The notes beneath the pieces are model-generated. The model was not told where the DNA came from, did not search any database, and saw nothing but the letters and a program-made list of their open reading frames with translations. A DNA stretch of 9,523 bases from Coriobacteriia bacterium. Lineage in GTDB: Bacteria > Actinomycetota > Coriobacteriia > Anaerosomatales > PALSA-660. The translations under genes and the position numbers were made by a program. The stretch is from assembly GCA_003133285.1 (NCBI GenBank), contig PKWR01000126.1, positions 4,430 through 13,952 of the forward strand. The letters run 5' to 3'. Within the stretch, counting starts at the first letter, position 1. Every line of letters starts with the position of its first letter. Shown piece after piece: positions 1 to 6,816 of the stretch.

Positions 1-437
1 CGGTCGTAGACGGCCTTCCCGGCGATGGAGTACCCGCCGGGCTCGAGCGTCATGTTGGAATAGGGTGGCGAATCGGCGAACCCCTGGGTGCGCGCCCGCT
101 CGAGCGCCGCTCGCGGCGGTCCGCCCTCGTGGGTCGAGTCGATCACCGAACCGTCCGGGGCGTAGACCCAGATGTCGTCGCCGTAGACCAGGCGGAACTG
201 ATGCACCTGGTCGTCCAGAGTCGCACGGCTGCTCGTGGTGAGCGGGAAGTCGGAGCTGAGCTGCACGGCGAGAGCCGAGACGGCGCTGAGACGCTCGCTC
301 TCACCCAGCTGCTTGAGCGTGCGCTGCAGGTCCTGCGACAGCGAGACCGACAGGATCAGCATCGCGACGACGATGACGATGACGAACAGCTCGCTCTGCC
401 ACAGGCGCACCGAGGGCCGCCGGGTCCGGGGAGCCAC
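1..437 (-). CDS. Sensor histidine kinase, N-terminal part (runs off left edge)
   Basis: This is the first 145 codons of a membrane sensor that very probably partners the response regulator just upstream. A basic N-terminus (APRTRRPSVR) is followed by one hydrophobic helix at about residues 17-33 (LFVIVIVVAMLILSVSL). Then comes an extracytoplasmic region with a PAS/Cache-like strand pattern around residues 87-103 (GDDIWVYAPDGSVIDSTHEG). The dimerisation and ATPase domains would lie beyond the window, so the kinase identity is inferred from gene order and topology. The GTG start at 437 lies three bases after the regulator's TAG stop. That stop is in the same frame, so the gene cannot start earlier. 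An AGGGAAG ribosome site lies inside the end of the regulator gene. The two genes are almost certainly co-transcribed and translationally coupled. Confidence 0.75.
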   Translation of the reverse strand, partial: MAPRTRRPSVRLWQSELFVIVIVVAMLILSVSLSQDLQRTLKQLGESERLSAVSALAVQLSSDFPLTTSSRATLDDQVHQFRLVYGDDIWVYAPDGSVIDSTHEGGPPRAALERARTQGFADSPPYSNMTLEPGGYSIAGKAVYD

Positions 438-440
438 GTC

Positions 441-1127
441 CTACTCTTCCCTCAGCCGGTAGCCGAAGCCGCGGACCGTGAGCAGGTACTCGGGGCTCTT
501 CGGATTGACCTCCAGCTTCTCGCGCATGTTGTGGGCGTGCACGTCGATCGCCCGCTCGTTGCCGACCGGCGACTCGTCCCACAGCGCCCTCAGGATCTCG
601 GCTCGTGAGAAGGCCTTGCCCGGATGCCGGGCGAGCAGCTGAAGGAAGCCGTACTCTGAGGTCGTCAGGTGCACGGGCTCACCGCGCATGAAGACCTGGT
701 GGGACTCCGAGTCGATGACCAGGTCCCCCAGCACCATCCGCGGGCGTTCGCTGGCGCCCTGGCTCGTGCGCCGGAGGATGGCCCTCACGCGGCTGACGAG
801 TTCGCGCGGGGAGAACGGCTTGGTCACGTAGTCGTCCGCGCCGAACTCGAGGCCGAGGATGCGATCGACCTCATCACCGCGTGCCGAGAGCATGATGATC
901 GGCACGTTGGAGGTCCGACGGATGTCGCGGGCGAGGTCGAGGCCGCTCTTGCCGGGCAGCATCACGTCGAGGATGAGCAGGTCGGGCCGGACCTCGCCGA
1001 AGAGGAACGCGCCGCCCGCAGCGTCGCCTGCGGTGTGGACCTCGAAGCCCTCCTGCTCGAGCGCATAGCGCACGATCTTCAGGATCGATTCCTCGTCGTC
1101 GACCGCGACGATGCGCTGTACCGGCAT
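441..1127 (-). CDS. OmpR/PhoB-family response regulator
   Basis: This is a 228-residue two-component transcription regulator. The receiver domain (about 1-120) has the acidic pair D10/D11, the phosphoacceptor D54 in LLILDVMLPG, S81 in IIMLSARG and the conserved K103 in VTKPF. A C-terminal winged-helix DNA-binding domain (about 130-226) has the typical LTTSEYGFLQLLARHPGKAF and TVRGFGYRL segments. All catalytic residues are present, so it should be phosphorylated by the kinase encoded next to it. The reading frame stays open upstream to 1190, but I chose the ATG at 1127. The family starts only a few residues before the first receiver strand, and a GGGAGC ribosome site precedes this ATG. A possible promoter lies about 50 bases upstream. 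The regulon cannot be told from sequence. The domain order matches PhoB/MprA/PrrA-type regulators, but I cannot name an orthologue. Confidence 0.93.
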   Translation of the reverse strand: MPVQRIVAVDDEESILKIVRYALEQEGFEVHTAGDAAGGAFLFGEVRPDLLILDVMLPGKSGLDLARDIRRTSNVPIIMLSARGDEVDRILGLEFGADDYVTKPFSPRELVSRVRAILRRTSQGASERPRMVLGDLVIDSESHQVFMRGEPVHLTTSEYGFLQLLARHPGKAFSRAEILRALWDESPVGNERAIDVHAHNMREKLEVNPKSPEYLLTVRGFGYRLREE

Positions 1128-1176
1128 GGGGGCTCCCGCTCCGTGGGTCTTCGCTGGCGCTGAGAACGCGCATCCC

Positions 1177-1206
1177 ATTATGGAGCGCATCGCGTGCCAG
1201 TGGGAA
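1177..1206 (-). promoter_or_regulatory. Candidate promoter of the two-component operon
   Basis: On the minus strand a -10-like CATAAT (1182-1177) matches the TATAAT consensus at five of six positions. It is preceded by an 18-base spacer and TTCCCA (1206-1201), a weak -35 with four of six matches. The implied start would be near 1170, giving a leader of about 43 bases before the regulator's ATG at 1127. It is the most AT-rich spot in this divergent intergenic region. The match is by eye only. Confidence 0.35.
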
Positions 1207-1238
1207 CCTCGGCCTCACGCCGCAGGCTCCGGCGCGTC

Positions 1239-1263
1239 GTTCCGGAAGGGGAGATGCGGGTAT
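1239..1263 (+). promoter_or_regulatory. Candidate SigB/SigF-type stress promoter
   Basis: GTTC (1239-1242), a 15-base spacer and GGGTAT (1258-1263) resemble the general-stress sigma factor consensus GTTT-N13-16-GGGTAT of Gram-positive bacteria. One base of the -35 differs. Transcription would start near 1270, about 37 bases before the ATG of the VOC-fold gene. Such a short motif can occur by chance, and nothing else in the window shows which sigma factors this organism has. Confidence 0.3.
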
Positions 1264-1306
1264 CTTCGCGACAGAACGGCTCTGGGGAGAAGACAAGGAG
1301 GACGAG

Positions 1307-1708
1307 ATGGCAGGTCCAGGCGATTCCCCCGTTGCGGGAGTGATCCGCGCCGACGACTACGCGAGGGCGGCGAAGTTCTACACCGAGGTGCTCGGCTTCA
1401 CCTTGGTCCGCGCCCCTCAGGGGATGGGCGACGCGGGGATGTTCGCCGCGGGTGCCGGGACGATGGTGTCGATCTACGAGCGTCCGGGGATGCCCGCGCC
1501 GCTGAACACGACGCTCGGTTTCGGAATCCCGCCGGAGAAGTTCGACGGCGTGATCGCCGACCTCAAGTCCAAGGGGGTCGTGTTCGAGGACTACGACATG
1601 CCGGAGATTGGCCTCAAGACCGTGTCCGGCGTCGCCGAGATGTTGGGCACGAAGACCGCCTGGTTCAGGGACACCGAGGGCAACATCCTCAACATCGTGG
1701 CGATGTAG
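1307..1708 (+). CDS. VOC-superfamily (glyoxalase/bleomycin-resistance fold) protein
   Basis: This 133-residue protein has the size and pattern of a single vicinal-oxygen-chelate module pair. It shows an early DDYARAAKFYTEVLGFTLV segment, a central EKFDGVIADLKSKGV helix and a closing WFRDTEGNILNIV strand. Family members act as glyoxalases, dioxygenases, epimerases or ligand-sequestering resistance proteins. The positions that usually hold metal ligands look substituted: no His in the first strand (GVIRADDY) and no Glu in the last (NILNIVAM). It may therefore bind a ligand without metal catalysis, so I give only the superfamily. The ATG at 1307 is well supported by AAGGAGG at 1295-1301, with a five-base spacer. 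The gene is single, divergent from the two-component pair and convergent with ligD, with a hairpin after its stop. Confidence 0.88.
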   Translation: MAGPGDSPVAGVIRADDYARAAKFYTEVLGFTLVRAPQGMGDAGMFAAGAGTMVSIYERPGMPAPLNTTLGFGIPPEKFDGVIADLKSKGVVFEDYDMPEIGLKTVSGVAEMLGTKTAWFRDTEGNILNIVAM

Positions 1709-1712
1709 CCCA

Positions 1713-1733
1713 CGCACCGCGGTCGGCGGTGCG
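1713..1733. terminator. Bidirectional hairpin terminator between convergent genes
   Basis: A perfect 8-bp GC-rich stem (CGCACCGC paired with GCGGTGCG) encloses a five-base loop. It fills the 27-base gap between the VOC gene stop (1708) and the ligD stop (1736). There is no clear T-run on either side, so the stem may work as a weak intrinsic terminator or protect 3' ends. Its location between two convergent stop codons is the main support. Confidence 0.6.
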
Positions 1734-1735
1734 AC

Positions 1736-4318
1736 TCAGGATGGGCGTGCCGGAGGGCCCGTCATCTGCAGCATGTCGAGCAGTTCCGGACCCAGCGGCC
1801 GGCGCGCGTGCTCGTAGCCGGCCCACGGGTCCTCACGCAGCGCGGCCAGCCGACGCGGCACCGAGCCGATGTCGTAGGTCGAGGGGTCGAGGCCGGTGAG
1901 CTGCTCCCATGAGATGGGGACGCTCACCTTGGCTCCCGGACGTGCCCGGGTGGAGTACGCGCACACGGCGGTGGCGCCGTGCGCGTTGCGCAGATAGTCG
2001 ATGAAGACCTTCCCGGGTCGCGCGGTCTTGGACATCGATGCGGTGAACGTATCGGGGCGCTGCCTCGCCAGCAGGTCGACGAGGTCGTGCGCGAAGCCGC
2101 GGACCTCGTCGTACGCGAGGCCGGGCACGATGGGAGTCACGATGTGGAGCCCGTGCCCGCCGGTCGTCTTGACGAAGGCGCCGAGCCCCAGGGCCTCGAG
2201 TGCGTCGCGCACCGTGCAGGCGGCGGCGGCGACGTCGGCGAATGCGACCGCCGGCCCGGGATCGAGGTCGAAGATGATGCGGTCCGGGCGTTCGACGTCG
2301 CTCGCGCGCGAGTTCCACGTGTGGATCTCCAGCGTCCCGAGCTGGGCGAGGGCGAGCAGCCCGGCCTCGTCATCGACGTAGAAGTAGACGGCGGGCCCAT
2401 CGTGGTCCTCGATCGTCACGGTCTTGAGCGCATCCGGCCATCCGCGCGTCTCGGGATGCTTCTGGTAGAAGCATCCGACGTCCCCCGACGCGCCGTGCGG
2501 GCAGCGCACGATCGTCAGCGGACGCCCGGCGAGATGGGGGAGCATCCAGGCCGACACGGCCTCGTAGTAGCGCGCAAGCTCGACCTTCGTGATGCCTGCG
2601 GGCTCGAGCCGCCGGCCGGGGTTCGTGATGGTGACTCCGCCGACCTTGACCGGTGCCGCACCGGGCGCGGCCGCCGCCGGGGCAGGCGTCTCTGGAGCGG
2701 CGGCGGGTGTCTCGCGCACCATGTCGGCGGCGACCGCGTCGTCCCTGATCCCCTGGAAGGCGGGCTGCCGGACGACGCCGTCGCGGGTCCACTCGCGGAA
2801 CGCGACCTCGACGACGAGCTCGGGGCGCACCCAGTGCGCGTGCGAGCGCGCCGGCGGGTCGGCGAAGGGTGGCTCCGCGACAGCCATCCCGCTGAGCCGG
2901 CGGCTGAGCTCGGCCAGCGTGCGCTGCGTGAACCCCGTGCCGACGCGACCCGCGTATCGCAGCGCGCCGTCCGCGTCGTGGACGCCGAGGAGCAGCGCGC
3001 CGAGCTCCTTGCGCGACCCCGCGGGGTCGGTCCAGCCTCCGACCACGAACTCCTGTCGCGCCAGGCACTTCACCTTGAGCCAGTCACGCGTGCGCCCCGG
3101 GACCCACGGCCGGTCCCCGCGCTTGCTGACGGAGCCCTCGAGCAGGAGCCGGCAGGACGCGGCGTGATGCGCAGGGCCGTCGCCGACGTAGTGCTCGACC
3201 GCGCTCAGCGGCCCGTCGGCGGGTGCCCCGGCGATCAGTGAGGCGAGCAGGTCCTTGCGTCGCAGCAGGGTCTCCGCGCGAAGATCGAAGCCCTCGAGGT
3301 AGAGCAGGTCGAACACCTCGAGACGGACGTCTTCGGGTCGCCCTCCGGCAAGCGCCTCCTGCAGCCGCCCGAAGTCCGATCGACCTTCCTTGTCGAGCAC
3401 CACCGCCTCGCCGTCGAGCAGTGCCGACGACACGGGCAGCGCCTCGACTGCGCGGGCGATGAGGGGGAAGCGAGCCGTCCAGTCCGCGCCGCTCCGCGTG
3501 AGCACCGTCGCCTTGCCATGGCCGAGCGCCACGCGGAGCCGGTACCCGTCGTACTTCACCTCATGGATCCACTCGTCGCCCGAGGGAGCCTCGTCCACGA
3601 GTGTCGCCAGCTGAAAGGGGGCATCGATGGGAAGCCGGGCCGGCGATGCCGGGATCCCCCTCGCTCCGCGGCTCGCGCTTCGGTCGAGCCCTTCGGTCTC
3701 GGCCGGCGCTCGCAAGCTGCGCTCGCGGGTCCCGGCGTCACCTCCGGCTTCAGCGATCTGTTCCATGGTCCGACCGGTCGCAGCCGAGTCGGGCTCGGCC
3801 GAGAGCACGTCGTATTCCGCGCGCGGACGTGCGAAGTCGTCGCGCTCCTTGATCAGGAGCCACGCCTCCTGGCGCTCTCCCGGGCGCGGTCTCATGCGCA
3901 CGAGCACCCACGCGCCCTTCAGCTTGGATCCATCGAGGACGAACTTGAGCTGTCCTTTGGCGACGCCCTCGGCAGGGTCGCCGATCGGCGAGAACGAGCC
4001 CCGGTCCCAGATCATCACGGTCCCGCCGCCGTACTCCCCGGCCGGGATCGTCCCCTCGAACGAGCCGTACTCGAGCGGGTGGTCCTCGACATGGACGGCG
4101 AGATGCCGGTCCTTGGTGTCGAGGGACGGGCCCTTCGGCACAGCCCACGACGCGTAGACGCCGCCGATCTCGAGGCGCAGGTCGTAGTGGAGGGCGCGGG
4201 CGGCATGCTTGTGGACGACGAAGGTGAGGGCGCCGGCCTCGGGGACCGCGGCGGCCTCGCCTGCGGGTTCGGGCGTCGCGGCGAAGTCGCGCTTGCGCCG
4301 GTACTCGTCGAGCGGCAT
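1736..4318 (-). CDS. ligD: Multifunctional DNA ligase D (phosphoesterase-ligase-polymerase)
   Basis: LigD is the ATP-dependent ligase/end-processing enzyme of bacterial non-homologous end joining. This 860-residue form has the order phosphoesterase, ligase, polymerase. The phosphoesterase (about 5-175) has H36, H44 and D46 in the HKHAARALHYDLRLE region, plus VEDHPLEY. The ligase has adenylated K255 in EVKYDGYR, then FDLLYLEG, E394/K399 in LEGSVSK and DWLKVKC, followed by an OB fold to about 530. After an Ala/Pro-rich linker (about 536-560) the primase-like polymerase runs to about 850. It has H666 in EIHTWNSR, metal-binding D684/D686 in FDLDPGP, TTGGHGLH and SMSKTARPGKVFIDYLRN. No domain looks inactivated. 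GGGAGG four bases before 4318, and the usual family N-terminus, favour this start. An ATG at 4333 overlapping the ku stop as ATGA is the alternative and would add five residues. The linker after the phosphoesterase holds an unusual inverted-repeat insert. Confidence 0.96.
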   Translation of the reverse strand: MPLDEYRRKRDFAATPEPAGEAAAVPEAGALTFVVHKHAARALHYDLRLEIGGVYASWAVPKGPSLDTKDRHLAVHVEDHPLEYGSFEGTIPAGEYGGGTVMIWDRGSFSPIGDPAEGVAKGQLKFVLDGSKLKGAWVLVRMRPRPGERQEAWLLIKERDDFARPRAEYDVLSAEPDSAATGRTMEQIAEAGGDAGTRERSLRAPAETEGLDRSASRGARGIPASPARLPIDAPFQLATLVDEAPSGDEWIHEVKYDGYRLRVALGHGKATVLTRSGADWTARFPLIARAVEALPVSSALLDGEAVVLDKEGRSDFGRLQEALAGGRPEDVRLEVFDLLYLEGFDLRAETLLRRKDLLASLIAGAPADGPLSAVEHYVGDGPAHHAASCRLLLEGSVSKRGDRPWVPGRTRDWLKVKCLARQEFVVGGWTDPAGSRKELGALLLGVHDADGALRYAGRVGTGFTQRTLAELSRRLSGMAVAEPPFADPPARSHAHWVRPELVVEVAFREWTRDGVVRQPAFQGIRDDAVAADMVRETPAAAPETPAPAAAAPGAAPVKVGGVTITNPGRRLEPAGITKVELARYYEAVSAWMLPHLAGRPLTIVRCPHGASGDVGCFYQKHPETRGWPDALKTVTIEDHDGPAVYFYVDDEAGLLALAQLGTLEIHTWNSRASDVERPDRIIFDLDPGPAVAFADVAAAACTVRDALEALGLGAFVKTTGGHGLHIVTPIVPGLAYDEVRGFAHDLVDLLARQRPDTFTASMSKTARPGKVFIDYLRNAHGATAVCAYSTRARPGAKVSVPISWEQLTGLDPSTYDIGSVPRRLAALREDPWAGYEHARRPLGPELLDMLQMTGPPARPS
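3642..3742. repeat. Imperfect inverted-repeat element inside the ligD linker
   Basis: GCCGGGATCCC at 3648-3658 and GGGTCCCGGC at 3727-3736 are reverse complements apart from one missing base. The similarity extends a few bases outward on both sides. The interior contains near-repeats CTTCGGTC and CTCGC. On the coding strand it adds about 34 residues (LigD about 193-226), rich in Arg, Ala, Ser and Glu. This segment joins the phosphoesterase and ligase domains and is unlike either. It could be a REP- or MITE-like palindrome read in frame, or simply a GC-rich linker. Confidence 0.4.
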
Positions 4319-4329
4319 GCGTCCTCCCG

Positions 4330-5148
4330 TCATGCGCAGGCGCGCTTCGCCTCGTCCAGCGACTGCTTCAGCAGGGCCACTATGTCGACAACCTCGCCAC
4401 CGGGTTCGGCGACGGGCGCCTCGACAGCGGGAGCCGGCGCAGCACCGGCGGCCTTGCGCTCGATGAGCGCCAGCACGTCGTCGCGGTACGTGTCGCGGTA
4501 CTCGGGCGCCGCGGGGTCGAACGGCCTGGAGATGGTGGCGACGAGCTGCCGGGCGAGATCGAGCTCGGCCTGCGTGACGCTCGCCGACTCGAGCGCCTCG
4601 GCGCCGCTCCCGGGCAGGTCCAGCTCACCGGCGTCGCGCAGCTCGTACGGGTAGCGCAGCAGTTCGAGCAGCAGAAGGTCACCATCGGGCACGGTCGCCG
4701 CCAGGTGCTGGCGCGTCCGGATGACGATCTTGGCGAGCGCGACGCGCTTCGCCGACTTCAGGGCCTCACGCAACAGGAGGTAGGTCTTGCGTCCTGCCTT
4801 CTCGGGCCGGAGGTAGTAGGGCGCGTCGAGCAGCTCCGGGTGGATCTCGTCAGCGCATACCGCCGCCAGCACGTCGATCGTCTGCGTCGCCTCGACGTTT
4901 GCGGCGCGCAGGTCATCGTCGGTCACGAGGGCGGAACGGCCCTCGTCGACCTCGAAGCCCTTTGCGACGTGCTCCCACGCGACCTCGTCGCCGATCCGCT
5001 CGTTGACGCGCTTGTTGTGGATCGAGGAGAGGTCCCGGTCGTCGAGCAGGTGGAACGCGATCTCGCGAGGCTGGACCGCGGGGAGCAGTTGCACCGGGAT
5101 GGTGACGAGCCCGAACGAGATGGTTCCTGTCCAGATCGCATGTGGCAT
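4330..5148 (-). CDS. ku: Bacterial Ku, DNA-end-binding protein of NHEJ
   Basis: Ku forms a homodimeric ring on double-strand DNA ends and recruits LigD. This copy is 272 residues from the chosen start, typical for bacterial Ku. It opens with the family hallmark AIWTGTISFGLVTIPV, followed by the beta-barrel ring core: FHLLDDRD, the DAPYYLRPEK segment and the helix YLLLREALKSAKRVALAKIV. The C-terminal part (about 215-272) ends in a short tail with EVVDIVALLKQSLDEAK, the region that contacts LigD in other bacteria. The frame is open to an ATG at 5178, but I took the ATG at 5148. Homologues begin two or three residues before AIWTG, and neither candidate has a strong ribosome site. Its TGA stop overlaps an upstream candidate ATG of ligD, so the two are one transcription unit. 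No second ku copy is in the window. Confidence 0.96.
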   Translation of the reverse strand: MPHAIWTGTISFGLVTIPVQLLPAVQPREIAFHLLDDRDLSSIHNKRVNERIGDEVAWEHVAKGFEVDEGRSALVTDDDLRAANVEATQTIDVLAAVCADEIHPELLDAPYYLRPEKAGRKTYLLLREALKSAKRVALAKIVIRTRQHLAATVPDGDLLLLELLRYPYELRDAGELDLPGSGAEALESASVTQAELDLARQLVATISRPFDPAAPEYRDTYRDDVLALIERKAAGAAPAPAVEAPVAEPGGEVVDIVALLKQSLDEAKRACA

Positions 5149-5190
5149 GTCACGGCCCCGTTCGACGACGTGGGACATTCGTCCGCCCCG

Positions 5191-5352
5191 CTATCCGACC
5201 CTGAAAGACCTGGTGATGGAGGTCCTGCCGCTGTAGCCCACCGCGCCTTCGAACCTCACGATGGCGGGCCACGAGCCCGCGTAGGGCGCCGCGGCGAGCA
5301 GCGCGGACAGGGCGGCGGCAGACAGGGCCGCTACGAAGAGCCTGTGGGTCAT
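5191..5352 (-). CDS. Putative small secreted protein upstream of ku
   Basis: This is a 53-residue reading frame with an apparent Sec signal peptide: MTHR, a hydrophobic stretch LFVAALSAAALSALLAAA, then a likely cleavage site before PYAGS. It leaves a mature part of only about 30 residues (WPAIVRFEGAVGYSGRT and a basic end). An AGAGGG ribosome site lies about seven bases before the ATG at 5352. The frame is open up to 5406, but the upstream part lacks a better start. It lies on the same strand as ku and about 40 bases before its chosen start, so it may be the first gene of the same transcript. I do not recognise a family. In GC-rich DNA a frame this short could be spurious, and the signal peptide is the main argument that it is real. 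Confidence 0.4.
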   Translation of the reverse strand: MTHRLFVAALSAAALSALLAAAPYAGSWPAIVRFEGAVGYSGRTSITRSFRVG

Positions 5353-5469
5353 GGATGCCCTCTGATCTCGCAGAACGCGGGAGCCGCGCCTCTTGGGGCG
5401 CGTCATTCGATGAGTCTATTCCCGAGGGCAGCGCATCGCCACGGACCCTCCGACGGGGTCGGCCGGGCT

Positions 5470-6186
5470 CTATCCCTTGGCGATGTTCACCGCGCGGGCG
5501 ACCACGATCGCCGCGATCGCGAACGACAGCAGGCTCTGCACGCCCATCACGAGCTTGGCGCGCTTGGTGTAGGGCATCGCGTCGGTCGGAGAGAAGGCGG
5601 TGCCGTTGGTGAGCGCGACGTACAGATAGTCGCCGAACGAGGGCTCCCAGCCGGCGTTCGTGAGCTTCTCCTGGTCCGCCTGCTGCTGCGGGAAGACGAG
5701 GTCGGGGAAGTCGTGCCGGCGCTCGAGCCGCGCCTCAGGGCCGCCGCCGTCGAGCTCCCAGTACACGATGGCGAACACGAGCACGTTGACGACCCACAGT
5801 GCCACGCCGCTCGCGAGCAGATCGGTGGGAGTGAGCGGGGATCCCAGGAAGACGTCACGCGCGAGCGTGACGAAGATGCCGATGTTGGCGATGACCAGCA
5901 CCGAGGCCAGACCGACCGAGACGACGCGCGCGAGCCGGCCGGGCTTCGAGGGCGAGATGTAGAAGCCGACCGATGCGACGAGCAGCGCCGCCGCGATGCT
6001 CGGAAGAAGCCACACGGGCTGCAGCTGCATCCGGCTCGCGAGGAGCGATTGGCCGACGACGATCACGACCGCCGCAGCGAACGCCGGCCAGCGCGACTCC
6101 GCTCCGAGCAGCGCGCGCCTCAAGGGCTCGGAGTCGTGCGGGACGTGCGGTCCGGCCTGTGGCGAGTGACGGCGGTTCTGGTTCAT
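5470..6186 (-). CDS. Polytopic membrane protein with channel-like C-terminus (DUF1345-like)
   Basis: This is a 238-residue inner-membrane protein. Hydrophobic segments lie at about 34-51, 58-77, 86-108, 122-143 and 208-232. A polar loop of about 40 residues (147-185) is rich in Glu, Arg and Gln. After it, DYLYVALTNGTAFSPTDAMP (187-206) and a final helix resemble the pore loop plus inner helix of two-helix ion channels, without the potassium TVGYG filter. Similar C-termini occur in DUF1345-type proteins of unknown function. I assign that family by resemblance only. The ATG at 6186 has an excellent GGAGG five bases upstream. The frame is open far upstream, to 6864, but that part is antisense to the coiled-coil gene and is not coding. 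The gene is monocistronic by spacing, with 117 bases to the next minus-strand gene. Confidence 0.85.
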   Translation of the reverse strand: MNQNRRHSPQAGPHVPHDSEPLRRALLGAESRWPAFAAAVVIVVGQSLLASRMQLQPVWLLPSIAAALLVASVGFYISPSKPGRLARVVSVGLASVLVIANIGIFVTLARDVFLGSPLTPTDLLASGVALWVVNVLVFAIVYWELDGGGPEARLERRHDFPDLVFPQQQADQEKLTNAGWEPSFGDYLYVALTNGTAFSPTDAMPYTKRAKLVMGVQSLLSFAIAAIVVARAVNIAKG

Positions 6187-6438
6187 CGATCCTCCGTGCG
6201 TCGAGGGAGGGATGCAGCCGCAGTAGCGTCCGATAGGTAGGTACCCGCTCGGGCCCATGCAGCCCGATTGTGTCCGACGGTACTGCGTCGCCCACAGGAT
6301 GGGGCGCGCCGCGGATACCATGCCGGGCATCCCGCTTCGGGGGAGTCTCGGGATGACAGGTACTATGTAAGGTAGCAGGCATTCACCCGGGGCGCGTGCC
6401 GCGCGCTCCGACCCGGGACCGACGAAGGAGACATCTCC

Positions 6439-6726
6439 ATGCAGAAGCACGAGCTGAAGGCGCGCATCGAGGCGCAGATGGATGAGTGGAAGCGCAACCT
6501 CGACGTGATGAAGACCAAGGCCGACGCGTCGACCGGCGACGCGAAGGTCTCCTACGAGGAGCGCGTCACCGGGCTTCAGAAGCAGTACGACGAACTCAAG
6601 GTCAAGGCGGCCTCCGCGTGGGACAGTGCCGACGACACATGGGACGAGGTCGCGAGGGAGCTGGGATCCGCCTGGGACGAGTGGACCGATCGCGCCGCCA
6701 AGGTGTGGGACGAGCATACGAAGTAG
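6439..6726 (+). CDS. Small coiled-coil stress protein, sll1863-like
   Basis: This is a 95-residue, highly charged and almost entirely helical soluble protein. The N-terminal half (about 1-57) has heptad-like spacing of hydrophobic residues between Lys and Glu (KHELKARIEAQMDEWK, GLQKQYDELKVKA). The C-terminal half has Trp residues at 61, 68, 79, 82 and 90, mostly in AWD or TWDE contexts. This suggests an amphipathic helix that may lie on a membrane or pair with another helix. The arrangement resembles the sll1863-type stress proteins, whose biochemical role is not established. The ATG at 6439 is preceded by AAGGAG at 6425-6430. That site sits in a short inverted repeat (GGAGA-CA-TCTCC, 6427-6438) abutting the ATG, which could mask it. 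A CATCCCG/CGGGATG stem (6328-6355) lies further upstream. Confidence 0.82.
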   Translation: MQKHELKARIEAQMDEWKRNLDVMKTKADASTGDAKVSYEERVTGLQKQYDELKVKAASAWDSADDTWDEVARELGSAWDEWTDRAAKVWDEHTK

Positions 6727-6816
6727 AGCGAGAGCCGGCACGGTTTCGAACCCGCCCTGTTCGCGGCACATACATACGTGGAACGAATACGTCATCCCCC
6801 TGCGGAAGGACCTCCG

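Noticed and set aside
5450..5462. CCGAC-GGG-GTCGG hairpin as terminator of the membrane protein gene
   Set aside because: Only five pairs with a three-base loop and no T-run. Such short stems are frequent by chance in DNA this GC-rich.
1979..6240. Long plus-strand frames opposite ligD, ku and the membrane protein (1979-3241, 3518-4654, 4705-6240)
   Set aside because: They are GC-rich antisense shadows. Their translations are Arg/Gly/Ala/Asp-rich without domains, while the opposite strand encodes clearly conserved proteins.
6361..6366. TACTAT as a -10 element for the coiled-coil gene
   Set aside because: No recognisable -35 lies 16-18 bases upstream (the sequence there is G-rich), so I could not support a promoter.
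6740..6756. A tRNA T-arm-like GGTTTCGAACCC
   Set aside because: The five-base stem needed around a T-loop does not form, and no acceptor, D or anticodon arms are found nearby.
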